52,387 nucleotides of DNA from Acidovorax sp. Lineage in GTDB: Bacteria > Pseudomonadota > Gammaproteobacteria > Burkholderiales > Burkholderiaceae_C. Below the pieces are notes generated by a model, which worked only from the letters and a program-made list of their open reading frames with translations, searched no databases and was not told the origin of the DNA. A program made the position numbers and the translations under genes. This document shows, piece after piece, positions 32,764-40,543 of the stretch. Position 1 is the first letter of the stretch, and the number at the start of each line of letters is the position of its first letter. The DNA is taken from positions 1 through 52,387 of the forward strand of contig JAITLO010000037.1 of the NCBI GenBank assembly GCA_031277855.1, read 5' to 3'.

Positions 32764-33288
32764 ATGGCAATTTATGAACTGGACGGCGTAGCGCCAACGA
32801 TTCCCGCATCGGCCTGGGTGGCTGACAGCGCAGAGGTGATGGGCCGGGTTGAATTGGGCGAAGACGCCAGCATATGGTTTGGGACGGTGGTGCGTGGCGA
32901 CACGGACCGCATCACCATTGGTGCGGGCAGCAACGTCCAGGACGCCAGCGTGCTGCACGCTGACTTTGGCATGCCGCTGACCATAGGGGCCAATGTCACC
33001 GTGGGCCACCAGGTGATGTTGCACGGCTGCACGATTGGGGATGAATCCCTGATCGGCATCGGGGCCGTGGTGCTCAATGGGGCGAAAATCGGCAAGAACT
33101 GTCTGGTGGGCGCGGGCTCTCTGGTCACCGAGGGCAAGGAGTTCCCCGATGGCTCCATGATTCTGGGCAGCCCCGCCAAGGTGGTGCGCCAGTTGAGCCC
33201 CGAGCAAATCGAAGGCCTGCGCCAAAGCGCGCGCCACTATGTACTGAATGCGCAGCGCTTCAAAAGCGGCTTGCGCAAGCTTGGCTGA
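32764..33288 (+). CDS. Gamma-carbonic-anhydrase-like hexapeptide-repeat protein (YrdA type)
   Basis: This 174-residue protein has a left-handed beta-helix of hexapeptide repeats ([19 protein letters not shown] onward) and zinc-ligand histidines in VLHADFG and [13 protein letters not shown]-terminal helix closes the trimer. YrdA/PaaY-like members bind metal; many lack measured carbonic anhydrase activity. GGAGAC lies 8 bp before the ATG. The gene is followed by hslO after 32 bp, in the same direction. Confidence 0.94.
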   Translation: MAIYELDGVAPTIPASAWVADSAEVMGRVELGEDASIWFGTVVRGDTDRITIGAGSNVQDASVLHADFGMPLTIGANVTVGHQVMLHGCTIGDESLIGIGAVVLNGAKIGKNCLVGAGSLVTEGKEFPDGSMILGSPAKVVRQLSPEQIEGLRQSARHYVLNAQRFKSGLRKLG

Positions 33289-33320
33289 ACTGCCGGGCAT
33301 TTTTTGAGAAATGAAACAGC

Positions 33321-34316
33321 GTGTCTGAACTGCATAAATTCCTTTTCGACGGCCAGCCGGTGCGCGGCATGATCGTGCGCCTGACCGATGCCTGGCAGGA
33401 AATCCTGAGCCGCCGTGCCGGCAACACCGAAACCGGCCCCTATGCCGTGCCCGTGCGCGAGCTGCTGGGCGAGATGGCGGCCGCCGGCGTGCTGATGCAG
33501 TCCAACATCAAGTTCAATGGCGCGCTGGTGTTGCAGGTCATGGGCGACGGCCCGGTCAAGCTGGCCGTGGCCGATGTCAACTCCGACCTCACACTGCGCG
33601 CCACCGCCAATGTGCAAGGCCCGGTGGCCGAGGGCGATGGCCTGGCCGAGCTGGTGAACCTGAAGGGTGCGGGCCGCTGCGCCATCACGCTGGACCCCAA
33701 GGACCGCCGCCCCGGCCAGCAGCCCTACCAGGGCGTGGTGCCGCTGCAAGATGCCGATGGTAAGAAGTTCGCCCGCCTGCAGGACGCGCTGCAGTTCTAC
33801 ATGCTGCAGTCCGAGCAGCTGGACACCACCATTGTGCTGGCAGCCAACGACCAGGTGGCCGCAGGCCTGATGATTCAGCGCATGCCGGTCAAGGGCGAGG
33901 CCAATCTGGCCGGCGCCACCGAAAGCGATGCCCAGGGCGATGACCGCAACGGCTTCAACGAAGACTACAACCGCATTGCCCACCTGGCTGCCAGCCTGAC
34001 GCGTGAGGAGCTGTTGACGCTGGATGTGGAAACCATCTTGCACCGCCTGTTCTGGGAGGAAAAGCTGCTGCGCTTTGCCCCCCAGCAGGACGAAGAAACC
34101 GGCCCCCGCTTTGCCTGCACCTGCAGCCGCGAACGCGTGCAGAACATGCTGCGCTCTCTGGGCCAGGAAGAGGTGGACAGCATCGTGGCCGAGCGCGGCA
34201 ATGTGGAGGTGGGCTGCGACTACTGCGGCCAGCAATACCACTTTGACGCCATCGACGCGACCCGTTTGTTTGCCGATGCGGCCAAGCAGCCACCGGCTTC
34301 GGACCGGGTGCAGTAA
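33321..34316 (+). CDS. hslO: Redox-regulated chaperonin Hsp33
   Basis: This 331-residue holdase chaperone is activated by oxidation. The zinc-binding cysteines are C266 and C268 (FACTCSRERV) and C299 and C302 (GCDYCGQQY), the CxC-CxxC switch that loses zinc and forms disulfides on peroxide plus heat. The N-terminal substrate domain opens LHKFLFDGQPVRGMIVRL. The start is GTG. It probably forms an operon with the upstream hexapeptide protein. Two hairpins follow the stop. Confidence 0.96.
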   Translation: MSELHKFLFDGQPVRGMIVRLTDAWQEILSRRAGNTETGPYAVPVRELLGEMAAAGVLMQSNIKFNGALVLQVMGDGPVKLAVADVNSDLTLRATANVQGPVAEGDGLAELVNLKGAGRCAITLDPKDRRPGQQPYQGVVPLQDADGKKFARLQDALQFYMLQSEQLDTTIVLAANDQVAAGLMIQRMPVKGEANLAGATESDAQGDDRNGFNEDYNRIAHLAASLTREELLTLDVETILHRLFWEEKLLRFAPQQDEETGPRFACTCSRERVQNMLRSLGQEEVDSIVAERGNVEVGCDYCGQQYHFDAIDATRLFADAAKQPPASDRVQ

Positions 34317-34341
34317 ACCGCTGCCTGTGGCCGCCAAGGCC

Positions 34342-34394
34342 TGCCCCTTTGGGGCAAATTTCAAGGGCCGCATGCCAGCAGGTGTGCGGCCCTT
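34342..34394 (+). terminator. Tandem hairpins after hslO
   Basis: TGCCCC-TTT-GGGGCA (34342-34356) is followed by AAGGGCCGCA (34363-34372) pairing with TGCGGCCCTT (34385-34394). Neither has a proper T-run, so these may slow or stabilise rather than strictly terminate. Confidence 0.45.
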
Positions 34395-34450
34395 ATCCCA
34401 TTTCAGAAGGCGCCGTGTGAGAGCCTTGTTGACAAAGGCTGTTTTGCGCC

Positions 34451-35635
34451 ATGAACCCTATCACCACTGTTTTGCTGCTCATTTTGTGTGCAGTGCTGTC
34501 GTTGGCCGGGACCGACCTGGTGTTGCCCGCCATTCCCCAGTTGCCGGGCATTTTTTCCAGCACCGAAGCCGTGGCCCAACTGGTGCTGGCCGCTTATGCA
34601 GCCGGCTCGGCCCTGGGCCTGCTGCTGTTCGGCTGGCTGGCTGACCACTTCAAGCGCCAGCACTTGCTGGTGAGCTCGTTGCTGGTGTTTGCCGCCGTGT
34701 CTGCGGCCTGCGTATTCGCCACGGACATCTACACGCTGATTGCCTTGCGCTTGGTGCAGGGCGCCGCATCTGCTGCGGCGCCGGTGTTTGGCCCGGGCAT
34801 TATTCGGCAGCTGTTTCGCGAACAGGCTGCCGTGCGCGCCACCGGCATTCTGGGCAGCGCCGAATCGCTGAGCCCCGCGCTGGCACCCATTGTGGGTGTG
34901 GCCCTGCTGGCCCACTTTGGCTGGAGCTCATCCTTTGTGCTGCTGGCCTTGCTGGCGCTGGGCGCTGCCGCACTCATTCAGGCCCTGGGCCTGCCGCGCG
35001 AGGCCACGGCTGTGGCAGGCACCCAAGGCAGCTATCGGCAGTTGCTGGGCGACCGGGTGTATTTGCGCTATGCCCTGTCGCATGCGCTGGTGTTGGGCGG
35101 GCTGCTGACCTTTGTGCTGGGCGCACCCACGGTGCTTATCGCCACCATGGACGCCACGCTGAATGACTTCATCGTCATGCAGGTGGTGAATGTGAGCAGC
35201 TTTATCGTGGCCGCCAACCTCACCACCCGGGTATCCGCACGCCTGGGCGTGGAGCGGGTGATTCTGTGGGGCACGCTGCTGATGGCGGCCAGCGCCCTGG
35301 CCATGCTGGGCTATGGACTGCTGGGCGGGAAAGACGCCCGCCTGCTGGCCCTGCTGTTTTTGCCCATGGGCATAGGCCTTGGCCTGCGCGCGCCGCCGGG
35401 CTTTTACCGCGGCATTGTGGCCTCCGGCAGCAACCACGCCCGTGGTGCGGCGCTGATGGTTTTTCTGACGCTGATTCTCACCACCCTGGGCACGGTGGTG
35501 GCCGCCCCGGTGATCACCAGCGGCCTGGCATCGCTGCTGTCCGTGGTGGTGGTGATGTATGGGCTGGCAGTGGCGCTGCTGTGCGGCTTGCCGGTACTGG
35601 AGCAGGAAGGAGAGGTTGCGGTGGTGAGGGGCTGA
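34451..35635 (+). CDS. MFS efflux transporter (Bcr/CflA-like)
   Basis: This 394-residue major facilitator has 12 membrane segments. It opens LAGTDLVLPAIPQLPGIF, the drug:H+ antiporter (DHA1) pattern with Asp in the first helix. Motif A reads GWLADHFKRQHLL (residues about 60-72), and LRLVQGAASAAAPVFGPGIIR corresponds to motifs B/C. Its substrate is unknown. No regulator is adjacent; the AT-rich island begins downstream. Confidence 0.9.
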   Translation: MNPITTVLLLILCAVLSLAGTDLVLPAIPQLPGIFSSTEAVAQLVLAAYAAGSALGLLLFGWLADHFKRQHLLVSSLLVFAAVSAACVFATDIYTLIALRLVQGAASAAAPVFGPGIIRQLFREQAAVRATGILGSAESLSPALAPIVGVALLAHFGWSSSFVLLALLALGAAALIQALGLPREATAVAGTQGSYRQLLGDRVYLRYALSHALVLGGLLTFVLGAPTVLIATMDATLNDFIVMQVVNVSSFIVAANLTTRVSARLGVERVILWGTLLMAASALAMLGYGLLGGKDARLLALLFLPMGIGLGLRAPPGFYRGIVASGSNHARGAALMVFLTLILTTLGTVVAAPVITSGLASLLSVVVVMYGLAVALLCGLPVLEQEGEVAVVRG

Positions 35636-36212
35636 AGCAGCCCTATGTGTGAGGGCCCTAGGCTGGGCGCAGTCTGTTGCCGGACGGCAGACTGATGGGG
35701 CAACGCGACAAACCTGAGGCACCCGCCAGCGGTCGCTCATGTCGGCCTGCAATCGACCCTGAGCCGCCATCCAGCGAGAAGCTCGAAAGCCTTCACTCAG
35801 CCAGGCTGCAAGTGCAGCGCCACCCGCCGTGCATTGGTCGGCATCGCCAGAAATCGCGGTTTCCTGCTGCCTCATTTCACGCGATGCAGCAAACTGTGCC
35901 ATTTCATAAACAGGCGCACTGATTGCACATAGGCTTGCCCCATCCGTAGGCTATAGTGCTTGTTACAAACTCGTTCGCGGATCTGATTCAACACCCTTGT
36001 TGCGCAGGAGAGGTGGCGGGTTTCATGGCTAAATTTAGAATCTGTATCTTTATTCAGCACACCTGCTGCAGGGCTTGGCTACAACTCCCTTGCGGCATTT
36101 TGCGTGTCAATTTAGACCGCAAGCGCCAGATATGGCTTGGTGGTTGGCGCGGTCTACATTGCAATAAGGCTCAAGTGCGACGCATGCGAATCCAGAAAGT
36201 AAAAAATATCCT
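35636..36212. other. 577-bp intergenic region at the left edge of an AT-rich island
   Basis: No gene is supported here. Composition falls from GC-rich to AT-richer from about 35.9 kb onward. CAGTCTG (35670-35676) and CAGACTG (35688-35694) form a hairpin just after the MFS gene. The open frame 35956-36216 lacks an RBS and has an unlikely Cys/Trp-rich composition, so I treat it as noise. A long bulged hairpin lies at 36113-36156. Confidence 0.6.
36113..36156. repeat. Bulged inverted repeat before the island's first gene
   Basis: TAGACC (36113-36118), a GCAA bulge and GCGCCA (36123-36128) pair with TGGCGC (36145-36150) and GGTCTA (36151-36156) around a 16-bp loop. The twelve paired bases are perfect and the bulge is on one side only. 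No T-run follows. It is 57 bp before the next start codon. Confidence 0.65.
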
Positions 36213-37304
36213 GTGACTCTTGTAGCTGCCTGGATTCGACGGGTCGGAAAATTGGAAGAACTGGTCATTGCAAGCGACAGCCGACTGACCGGCGGCATCG
36301 CTCTGAGCCACGCACCCAAGCTGTTTCCTCTCCAGCGGAACGATGCCGTTCTTGCGTACTGCGGCCCTACGGTTGTCGCTTACCCGATTCTTCTTCAGGT
36401 GAAGGCGAGCCTGGATGGGCATGACGAGACACGTGACCGTTTGATTGACATCGTTGATCTGAAGTCCCATATCGAAAAAGCGATTGAGGGGCTTCGCACT
36501 CAGATTCAAGATCTTCCGAGTGGGGACGGAACGAAAACGGCCTTCAAGTTCCTGTTGGCGGGGTACTCGTGGAAATTCTCTCGCTTTCGGGCATGGACGT
36601 TCAAGTATGACATCCTGAAAAAGGAGTTCAATGCGTTCTCAATGCCTCGGTCACGGTACGAATTTGAATTCATGAGTGACGAGCGTGAGAACGAACTTAC
36701 TGCGAAAAGAAGGCTGCAGGACCTGCTTCGGCTTAGGAGTAAAACTCCCGCTGCGAGCCTAAACTGGGAGCCTCTCCAAGTTTTGTTCTCCTTCATCCAA
36801 GATCCCGAACAGGACGACATTGGCGGCCCTCCTCAAATCCTAAAGATCTACAAGCATGCAAATGTGATGCCTATCAATGTCTTGTGGCCAGAGGACACAT
36901 GGAATGATGGCTTAAGAATCCGGAAATACAGCATTAACCACCTAGGGCGTCCGCTTTTGGACTATGAGCGTACACGCCGCCTGACTTTGGATCCCAAAGC
37001 GGGGGAAATCGTTGAGCACTGGAACGTCCGTGAGTATGCAAAGGCGTACAACGAATGCGAAGAGCGAAGACTTTCCAATCGACTCCGCGCAAAGATTGCA
37101 GCTCTATTAGAAAGAAGAAAGTCAAATCTTCTGCTTCAGTCCAAACTGAAGGCTATGGTGGTGAGTGGGGCTTCATTGTCCGAGATGAACGAAGAGATGA
37201 AGAACTGGCAGAAGGTTAGTGGAATCTTGAGCCCTAACAGGGCGGTCGACGCGGACGACCTTTCGGTCGGCTTCTCCCGTCTTCAAGCCGCCGGTCAGCT
37301 CTGA
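36213..37304 (+). CDS. Proteasome/HslV-like Ntn-hydrolase candidate
   Basis: The protein has 363 residues. The first 50 read like a proteasome beta/HslV subunit: MTLVAAWIRR, then LVIASDSRLTGG, then HAPKLFPLQRNDAVLAYCG. Removal of Met would expose Thr1; Asp21 (ASDSR) and Lys35 (APKLF) fall where the Asp17 and Lys33 partners of the catalytic Thr sit. After about residue 100 the chain is long, charged and unlike known subunits, with a coiled-coil-like stretch near 280-320. The start is GTG, with a weak AGAAAG upstream. Base composition is AT-richer than the flanks. The fold assignment is inference; the natural substrate is unknown. Confidence 0.75.
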   Translation: MTLVAAWIRRVGKLEELVIASDSRLTGGIALSHAPKLFPLQRNDAVLAYCGPTVVAYPILLQVKASLDGHDETRDRLIDIVDLKSHIEKAIEGLRTQIQDLPSGDGTKTAFKFLLAGYSWKFSRFRAWTFKYDILKKEFNAFSMPRSRYEFEFMSDERENELTAKRRLQDLLRLRSKTPAASLNWEPLQVLFSFIQDPEQDDIGGPPQILKIYKHANVMPINVLWPEDTWNDGLRIRKYSINHLGRPLLDYERTRRLTLDPKAGEIVEHWNVREYAKAYNECEERRLSNRLRAKIAALLERRKSNLLLQSKLKAMVVSGASLSEMNEEMKNWQKVSGILSPNRAVDADDLSVGFSRLQAAGQL

Positions 37305-37545
37305 CGTTGAACGTCCGCTTTTACTCGCAGCTACCGGCTGCTCTTGGCCGACTGACGACGGCCCGCTCCCGTTGACGGCCTGTCCTAAGCCGGACGCTCA
37401 AGGCACTGCACCGAAGGTCAGCTTTGCGGTGCTGCGCTCACAAGTAGTGAGGCCCGGCTTTGGCCAGAAGCTGTCCTTTGAATTTAGCCACGTTGAGATA
37501 ATCAAACGATCCATAGACATGGAAAGCCTGCAGCAAAGGAGTTCA

Positions 37546-38052
37546 ATGAAGGTCGAGATTCGAAACGAATTGCCTACAGACATTGATGCCATAGATGCCG
37601 TGACGACGGCTGCATTTCTGACCGCACCTCATACAGACCATACCGAGCAGTTCATCGTCAAGGCTCTGCGCAAGGCAGGTAAGTTGGCGGTGTCGCTGGT
37701 CGCGGAGGTCGAAGGTAATGCAGTGGGTCACGTGGCGGTATCACCGGTATCCATCTCGGACGGAACTTCTGGCTGGTATGGCCTCGGCCCGATTTCCGTA
37801 TTGCCAGCTTTTCAAGGCCAAGGCATTGGTTCTCAGCTTATGCGTAAGGCCTTGTGTGTGCTGCGGGAAAAAGGGGCCTCGGGGTGTGTCGTTTTAGGTG
37901 AGCCGAGTTACTACGGACGCTTCGGCTTTCAAGCGATGCCAGGCCTCAGGTTTTCCAACGTCCCACCTGAATACTTTCAGGCGTTACCTTTCGGATCCTC
38001 TGTGCCCTGCGGCGCGGTCTTTTACGACGATTCGTTCAGCGCTCAGGCCTGA
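37546..38052 (+). CDS. GNAT-family N-acetyltransferase (YhbS-like)
   Basis: This 168-residue acetyltransferase starts MKVEIRNELPTDIDAIDAV. The acetyl-CoA-binding motif A is LGPISVLPAFQGQGIGSQLMRKAL (R/QxxGxG type), followed by VVLGEPSYYGRFGFQ, typical of YhbS-like members. AAGGAG sits 5 bp before the chosen ATG; a longer open frame upstream from 37372 lacks coding character. It could acetylate a small molecule or protein; no substrate is indicated. It lies in the AT-richer island 241 bp after the Ntn-hydrolase candidate. Confidence 0.9.
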   Translation: MKVEIRNELPTDIDAIDAVTTAAFLTAPHTDHTEQFIVKALRKAGKLAVSLVAEVEGNAVGHVAVSPVSISDGTSGWYGLGPISVLPAFQGQGIGSQLMRKALCVLREKGASGCVVLGEPSYYGRFGFQAMPGLRFSNVPPEYFQALPFGSSVPCGAVFYDDSFSAQA

Positions 38053-38162
38053 AAAGTAAAGAGTTGGTCCATTGCGGGTGTGAGGCTGTATCCGCTGCCA
38101 TGACCAGAATTTCCGCGATCGGCTGGTCGTGCTATGTTTGGTGGAATTTAGAAGGAAATGAG

Positions 38163-38471
38163 ATGACATGCCCTACCTGTAATCGTCCATATGGAGCGAC
38201 TGATGTGAAGTGCCTTCATTGCGGCACAACGTTGATATACGAAGCGGAAGGCCACTCGAAAGCATACAAGCAAGCAGCAAACACGATGGACTCAAAAATG
38301 TTTGCGGGTATTGGTGCGCTTTTAGGATTCTTTTTCACCGTTTTCCTACTGAAATTTGTATTGACTTCTCTTTGGATATCTGACCGACAAATCTTTATCG
38401 CAGCTACGATTGCAGGTGTAGTTGGATCAATCATTGGGAGATTTATTCAAAGAAATAGATTGAACGCCTAA
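38163..38471 (+). CDS. Zinc-ribbon membrane protein, function unknown
   Basis: This 102-residue protein opens with a zinc ribbon MTCPTCNRPYGATDVKCLHCG (CxxC at residues 3-6 and 17-20, parts shown), a short linker, and two hydrophobic helices (about 46-66 and 78-95). It ends in the basic RFIQRNRLNA tail. GAAGGA lies upstream of the ATG at good distance. Such zinc-ribbon-plus-two-helix proteins are common orphan genes with no assigned role. Third-position GC is low compared with genes outside the island. Confidence 0.8.
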   Translation: MTCPTCNRPYGATDVKCLHCGTTLIYEAEGHSKAYKQAANTMDSKMFAGIGALLGFFFTVFLLKFVLTSLWISDRQIFIAATIAGVVGSIIGRFIQRNRLNA

Positions 38472-38474
38472 TCC

Positions 38475-38502
38475 CAATGTGAAGCAGCCCTTCACTATAT
38501 TG
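38475..38502. repeat. Hairpin after the zinc-ribbon gene
   Basis: GTGAAG (38479-38484) pairs with CTTCAC (38490-38495) around CAGCC, and CAAT/ATTG extend the stem across a small bulge. There is no T-run. It lies a few bases beyond the stop and before the next island gene. Confidence 0.5.
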
Positions 38503-38599
38503 ACTGCTTATTCAAGGTTGAACAGCGACAATCGAAAATCGTCCAGAAACGGAATTTCGCATGGCGCTGTTGTTACTATCCCGGCGAAGGAATTGGGAC

Positions 38600-39115
38600 A
38601 TGCGTATCAATTTGATAGATACACAACCTATAGGCCAATGGGATGTGAGTGAGAAAATAAGTCAGCTTGAATTTCAATTCGGGAAATTGCTGATCTATTT
38701 ACAGTATCCCAAAGGAACAAGCGCATCTTCTGAGCTGCAAGCTGCTCAGATACAAATTCAGCACGTCTGGGGCGACATACAGAATGCGATTAATTTTGCT
38801 GAGACTTGGTTCCGGACGAAGCATCCAGAATTTTGGAGTGCTTGGGACAAAGCAGAAGATCCTCGATACCCATTAATTGCATATTCAATTGCTTTTTCTC
38901 TTGATGAGGATTACCCATGCTACTACATAGCCCGTGATCCGGGCTACGAATTCGAGTACTCTATTTCTGACCCATTCGACCTATGGCAGAAAGATCGCAT
39001 ACACATCGAACTACCTTTTTTCCCTGACACTGATGCCATTGCCGTATACCGAATCGGCAACGACCAATTCGCACTAAGCGATTCAAAGTGTGTTCCCTCT
39101 AAGAACTGGCGCTGA
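38600..39115 (+). CDS. Unknown protein of the AT-rich island
   Basis: This 171-residue acidic, aromatic-rich protein starts MRINLIDTQPIGQWDVSEK and has no signal or membrane segment. GAAGGA precedes the ATG at 38600; an in-frame ATG at 38561 has none. Trp/Tyr/Asp-rich stretches (WGDIQNAINFAETWF, HPEFWSAWDKAEDPRYPLI) recall small cytoplasmic immunity or DUF proteins, but I recognise no family. Composition is the most AT-rich of the window's genes, a sign of recent acquisition. Confidence 0.72.
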   Translation: MRINLIDTQPIGQWDVSEKISQLEFQFGKLLIYLQYPKGTSASSELQAAQIQIQHVWGDIQNAINFAETWFRTKHPEFWSAWDKAEDPRYPLIAYSIAFSLDEDYPCYYIARDPGYEFEYSISDPFDLWQKDRIHIELPFFPDTDAIAVYRIGNDQFALSDSKCVPSKNWR

Positions 39116-39130
39116 ACGAATTTCCGCTTA

Positions 39131-39185
39131 GGGCCGTAAGTAAGCAGCAGCCCAGTTGCACAGGCCAGGCAGTGGGCTGCGGCCC
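39131..39185. repeat. Bulged inverted repeat at the right edge of the island
   Basis: GGGCC (39131-39135) and GCAGCCCA (39147-39154) pair with TGGGCTGC (39173-39180) and GGCCC (39181-39185), with an 11-bp one-sided bulge. It lies between the convergent unknown gene and the serine hydrolase, 10 bp from the latter's stop. Confidence 0.6.
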
Positions 39186-39195
39186 TGGGGCGTCT

Positions 39196-40404
39196 TCATG
39201 AGGCAGGCGCAACCTTTTCCGCATCGATGGCCTTTTGCACCTCTTGGTAAAAGCTCTCGCGTGCTGCGGTGGCCTGGGGGTCTCGTGCGCCGCCGGACCA
39301 GCTGGCGTTGGAGACGATCACCAACTGGCGTTGGGGGTCGATGAAAATCCCCTGGCCAAAAATGCCGCGTGCCGTGTAGCTGCCATCGTCATAGGTCCAC
39401 CACTGGTAGCCGTAACCGCGTCCGGGGATACCAATTTCGGTGCGCTTGGTGGTTGCCTCGGCCCACCAGCCTTCGGGCACGATGCTTTGGCCGTTGACCT
39501 TGGCGCCATGCAGGATGAACAAGCCCATGCGGGCATAGTCGCGCGGCGAGGCCTGGATGCAGCAACCACCAATCTCCTTGCCGGTTTTGCTCAAAAGCCA
39601 GGTGGCTTGCTGCTCCATGCCCGCAGGGCCCCAGACCTTCTCGGCCAGATACGTTGCCAAAGGCTTTTGTGTGGCGCGCTGCACCAGCGTGCCCACCAAA
39701 TTCGACTCTCCAGTGCTGTAGAGCCAGCGGGTGCCGGCCGGCGCTGCGCGTCCCAGCTTGCGCATATAGCTCACCAGCGCTTCCATGCCGTCTTCGGGTT
39801 GGTGTTTGTTGAACTTGGTCACGTCCGAGTTGGGGTCGGCATAGTCTTCATTCCATTGCACGCCGGAGGTCATGGTCAGCAGCTGTCGTACGCTGACCTC
39901 GTCATAGGCCGAGCCTTTGAGCTCGGGAATGTAGATGCTGACCTTGTCGTCCAGGCTTTGGATGAGTCCATCCTTGACGGCTGCTCCCACCAGCGTGGAG
40001 GTAAAGGATTTGGCGACGGAAAAGCTGGTCCAGCGGCCCGTGCCATCAAAGCCCAGGCCGTAGCGCTCCAGCCGCAGCTTGCCCTCATGCACCACCAGCA
40101 GCGCAGCGCTGCGCTGACCAGCCATATAGGCATCCACATCGCTTTGAAGCTTGAGCGGCGGCCCCGGCGGCAGCGGGGAGGCGGTGCCACTGGTGGGCGC
40201 CACATGGGACTTGGCCAGCAAGGGGATGCGGTCCATTGCGCGGAAGGCGGCATCGCGCTGCGGCTGTGTCCAGAACAATACATCGCGGTTGGTGGGGGCT
40301 GTGGCCAAAAGCCCTCGCGTCTCCTTGTCCAGACTGAACCAGCCGCCTACGGCGACGGCACCCACAACGGCCAGCGTGCCCAGCACCACTTTTTTCAAAG
40401 ACAA
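39196..40404 (-). CDS. Serine hydrolase, beta-lactamase class C / 6-aminohexanoate-dimer hydrolase type
   Basis: The protein has 402 residues. It is membrane-anchored or secreted through an N-terminal hydrophobic helix (residues 5-22). The nucleophile motif SxxK is S129-V-A-K132, and Y229 (YSTGESN) is the second-motif tyrosine. RYGLGFDGTGRWTSF and GYGYQWWTYDDG are family wording. The third motif appears as GIFGQGIFIDP in place of KTG. Members hydrolyse esters or linear amides; a true beta-lactamase role is unlikely. It lies immediately right of the AT-rich island, and its own codon use is of the host type. Confidence 0.9.
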   Translation of the reverse strand: MSLKKVVLGTLAVVGAVAVGGWFSLDKETRGLLATAPTNRDVLFWTQPQRDAAFRAMDRIPLLAKSHVAPTSGTASPLPPGPPLKLQSDVDAYMAGQRSAALLVVHEGKLRLERYGLGFDGTGRWTSFSVAKSFTSTLVGAAVKDGLIQSLDDKVSIYIPELKGSAYDEVSVRQLLTMTSGVQWNEDYADPNSDVTKFNKHQPEDGMEALVSYMRKLGRAAPAGTRWLYSTGESNLVGTLVQRATQKPLATYLAEKVWGPAGMEQQATWLLSKTGKEIGGCCIQASPRDYARMGLFILHGAKVNGQSIVPEGWWAEATTKRTEIGIPGRGYGYQWWTYDDGSYTARGIFGQGIFIDPQRQLVIVSNASWSGGARDPQATAARESFYQEVQKAIDAEKVAPAS

Positions 40405-40543
40405 GCTCGTCTCCTTGTAGTTGGGGAAAGTCCGCCACCCAGGGCCTGGGCGGCGCGGTACATCGCATCAGTGCAGTATCTTTGGTACGGCTGCTGGCGA
40501 TATAGGTATTCCACCAACTGGCTGAGCTGCAGGTGACAAGGCC

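Noticed and set aside
35956..36216. 86-codon frame ending in a GTGA overlap with the Ntn-hydrolase gene
   Set aside because: No ribosome binding site, odd Cys/Trp-rich composition, and it spans the bulged hairpin. The overlap is probably accidental.
38465..38525. Possible integron attC site after the zinc-ribbon gene (GCCTAAT ... GTTGAAC)
   Set aside because: The two core-like ends do not pair with each other, no integrase is present, and the other island gaps lack matching cores.
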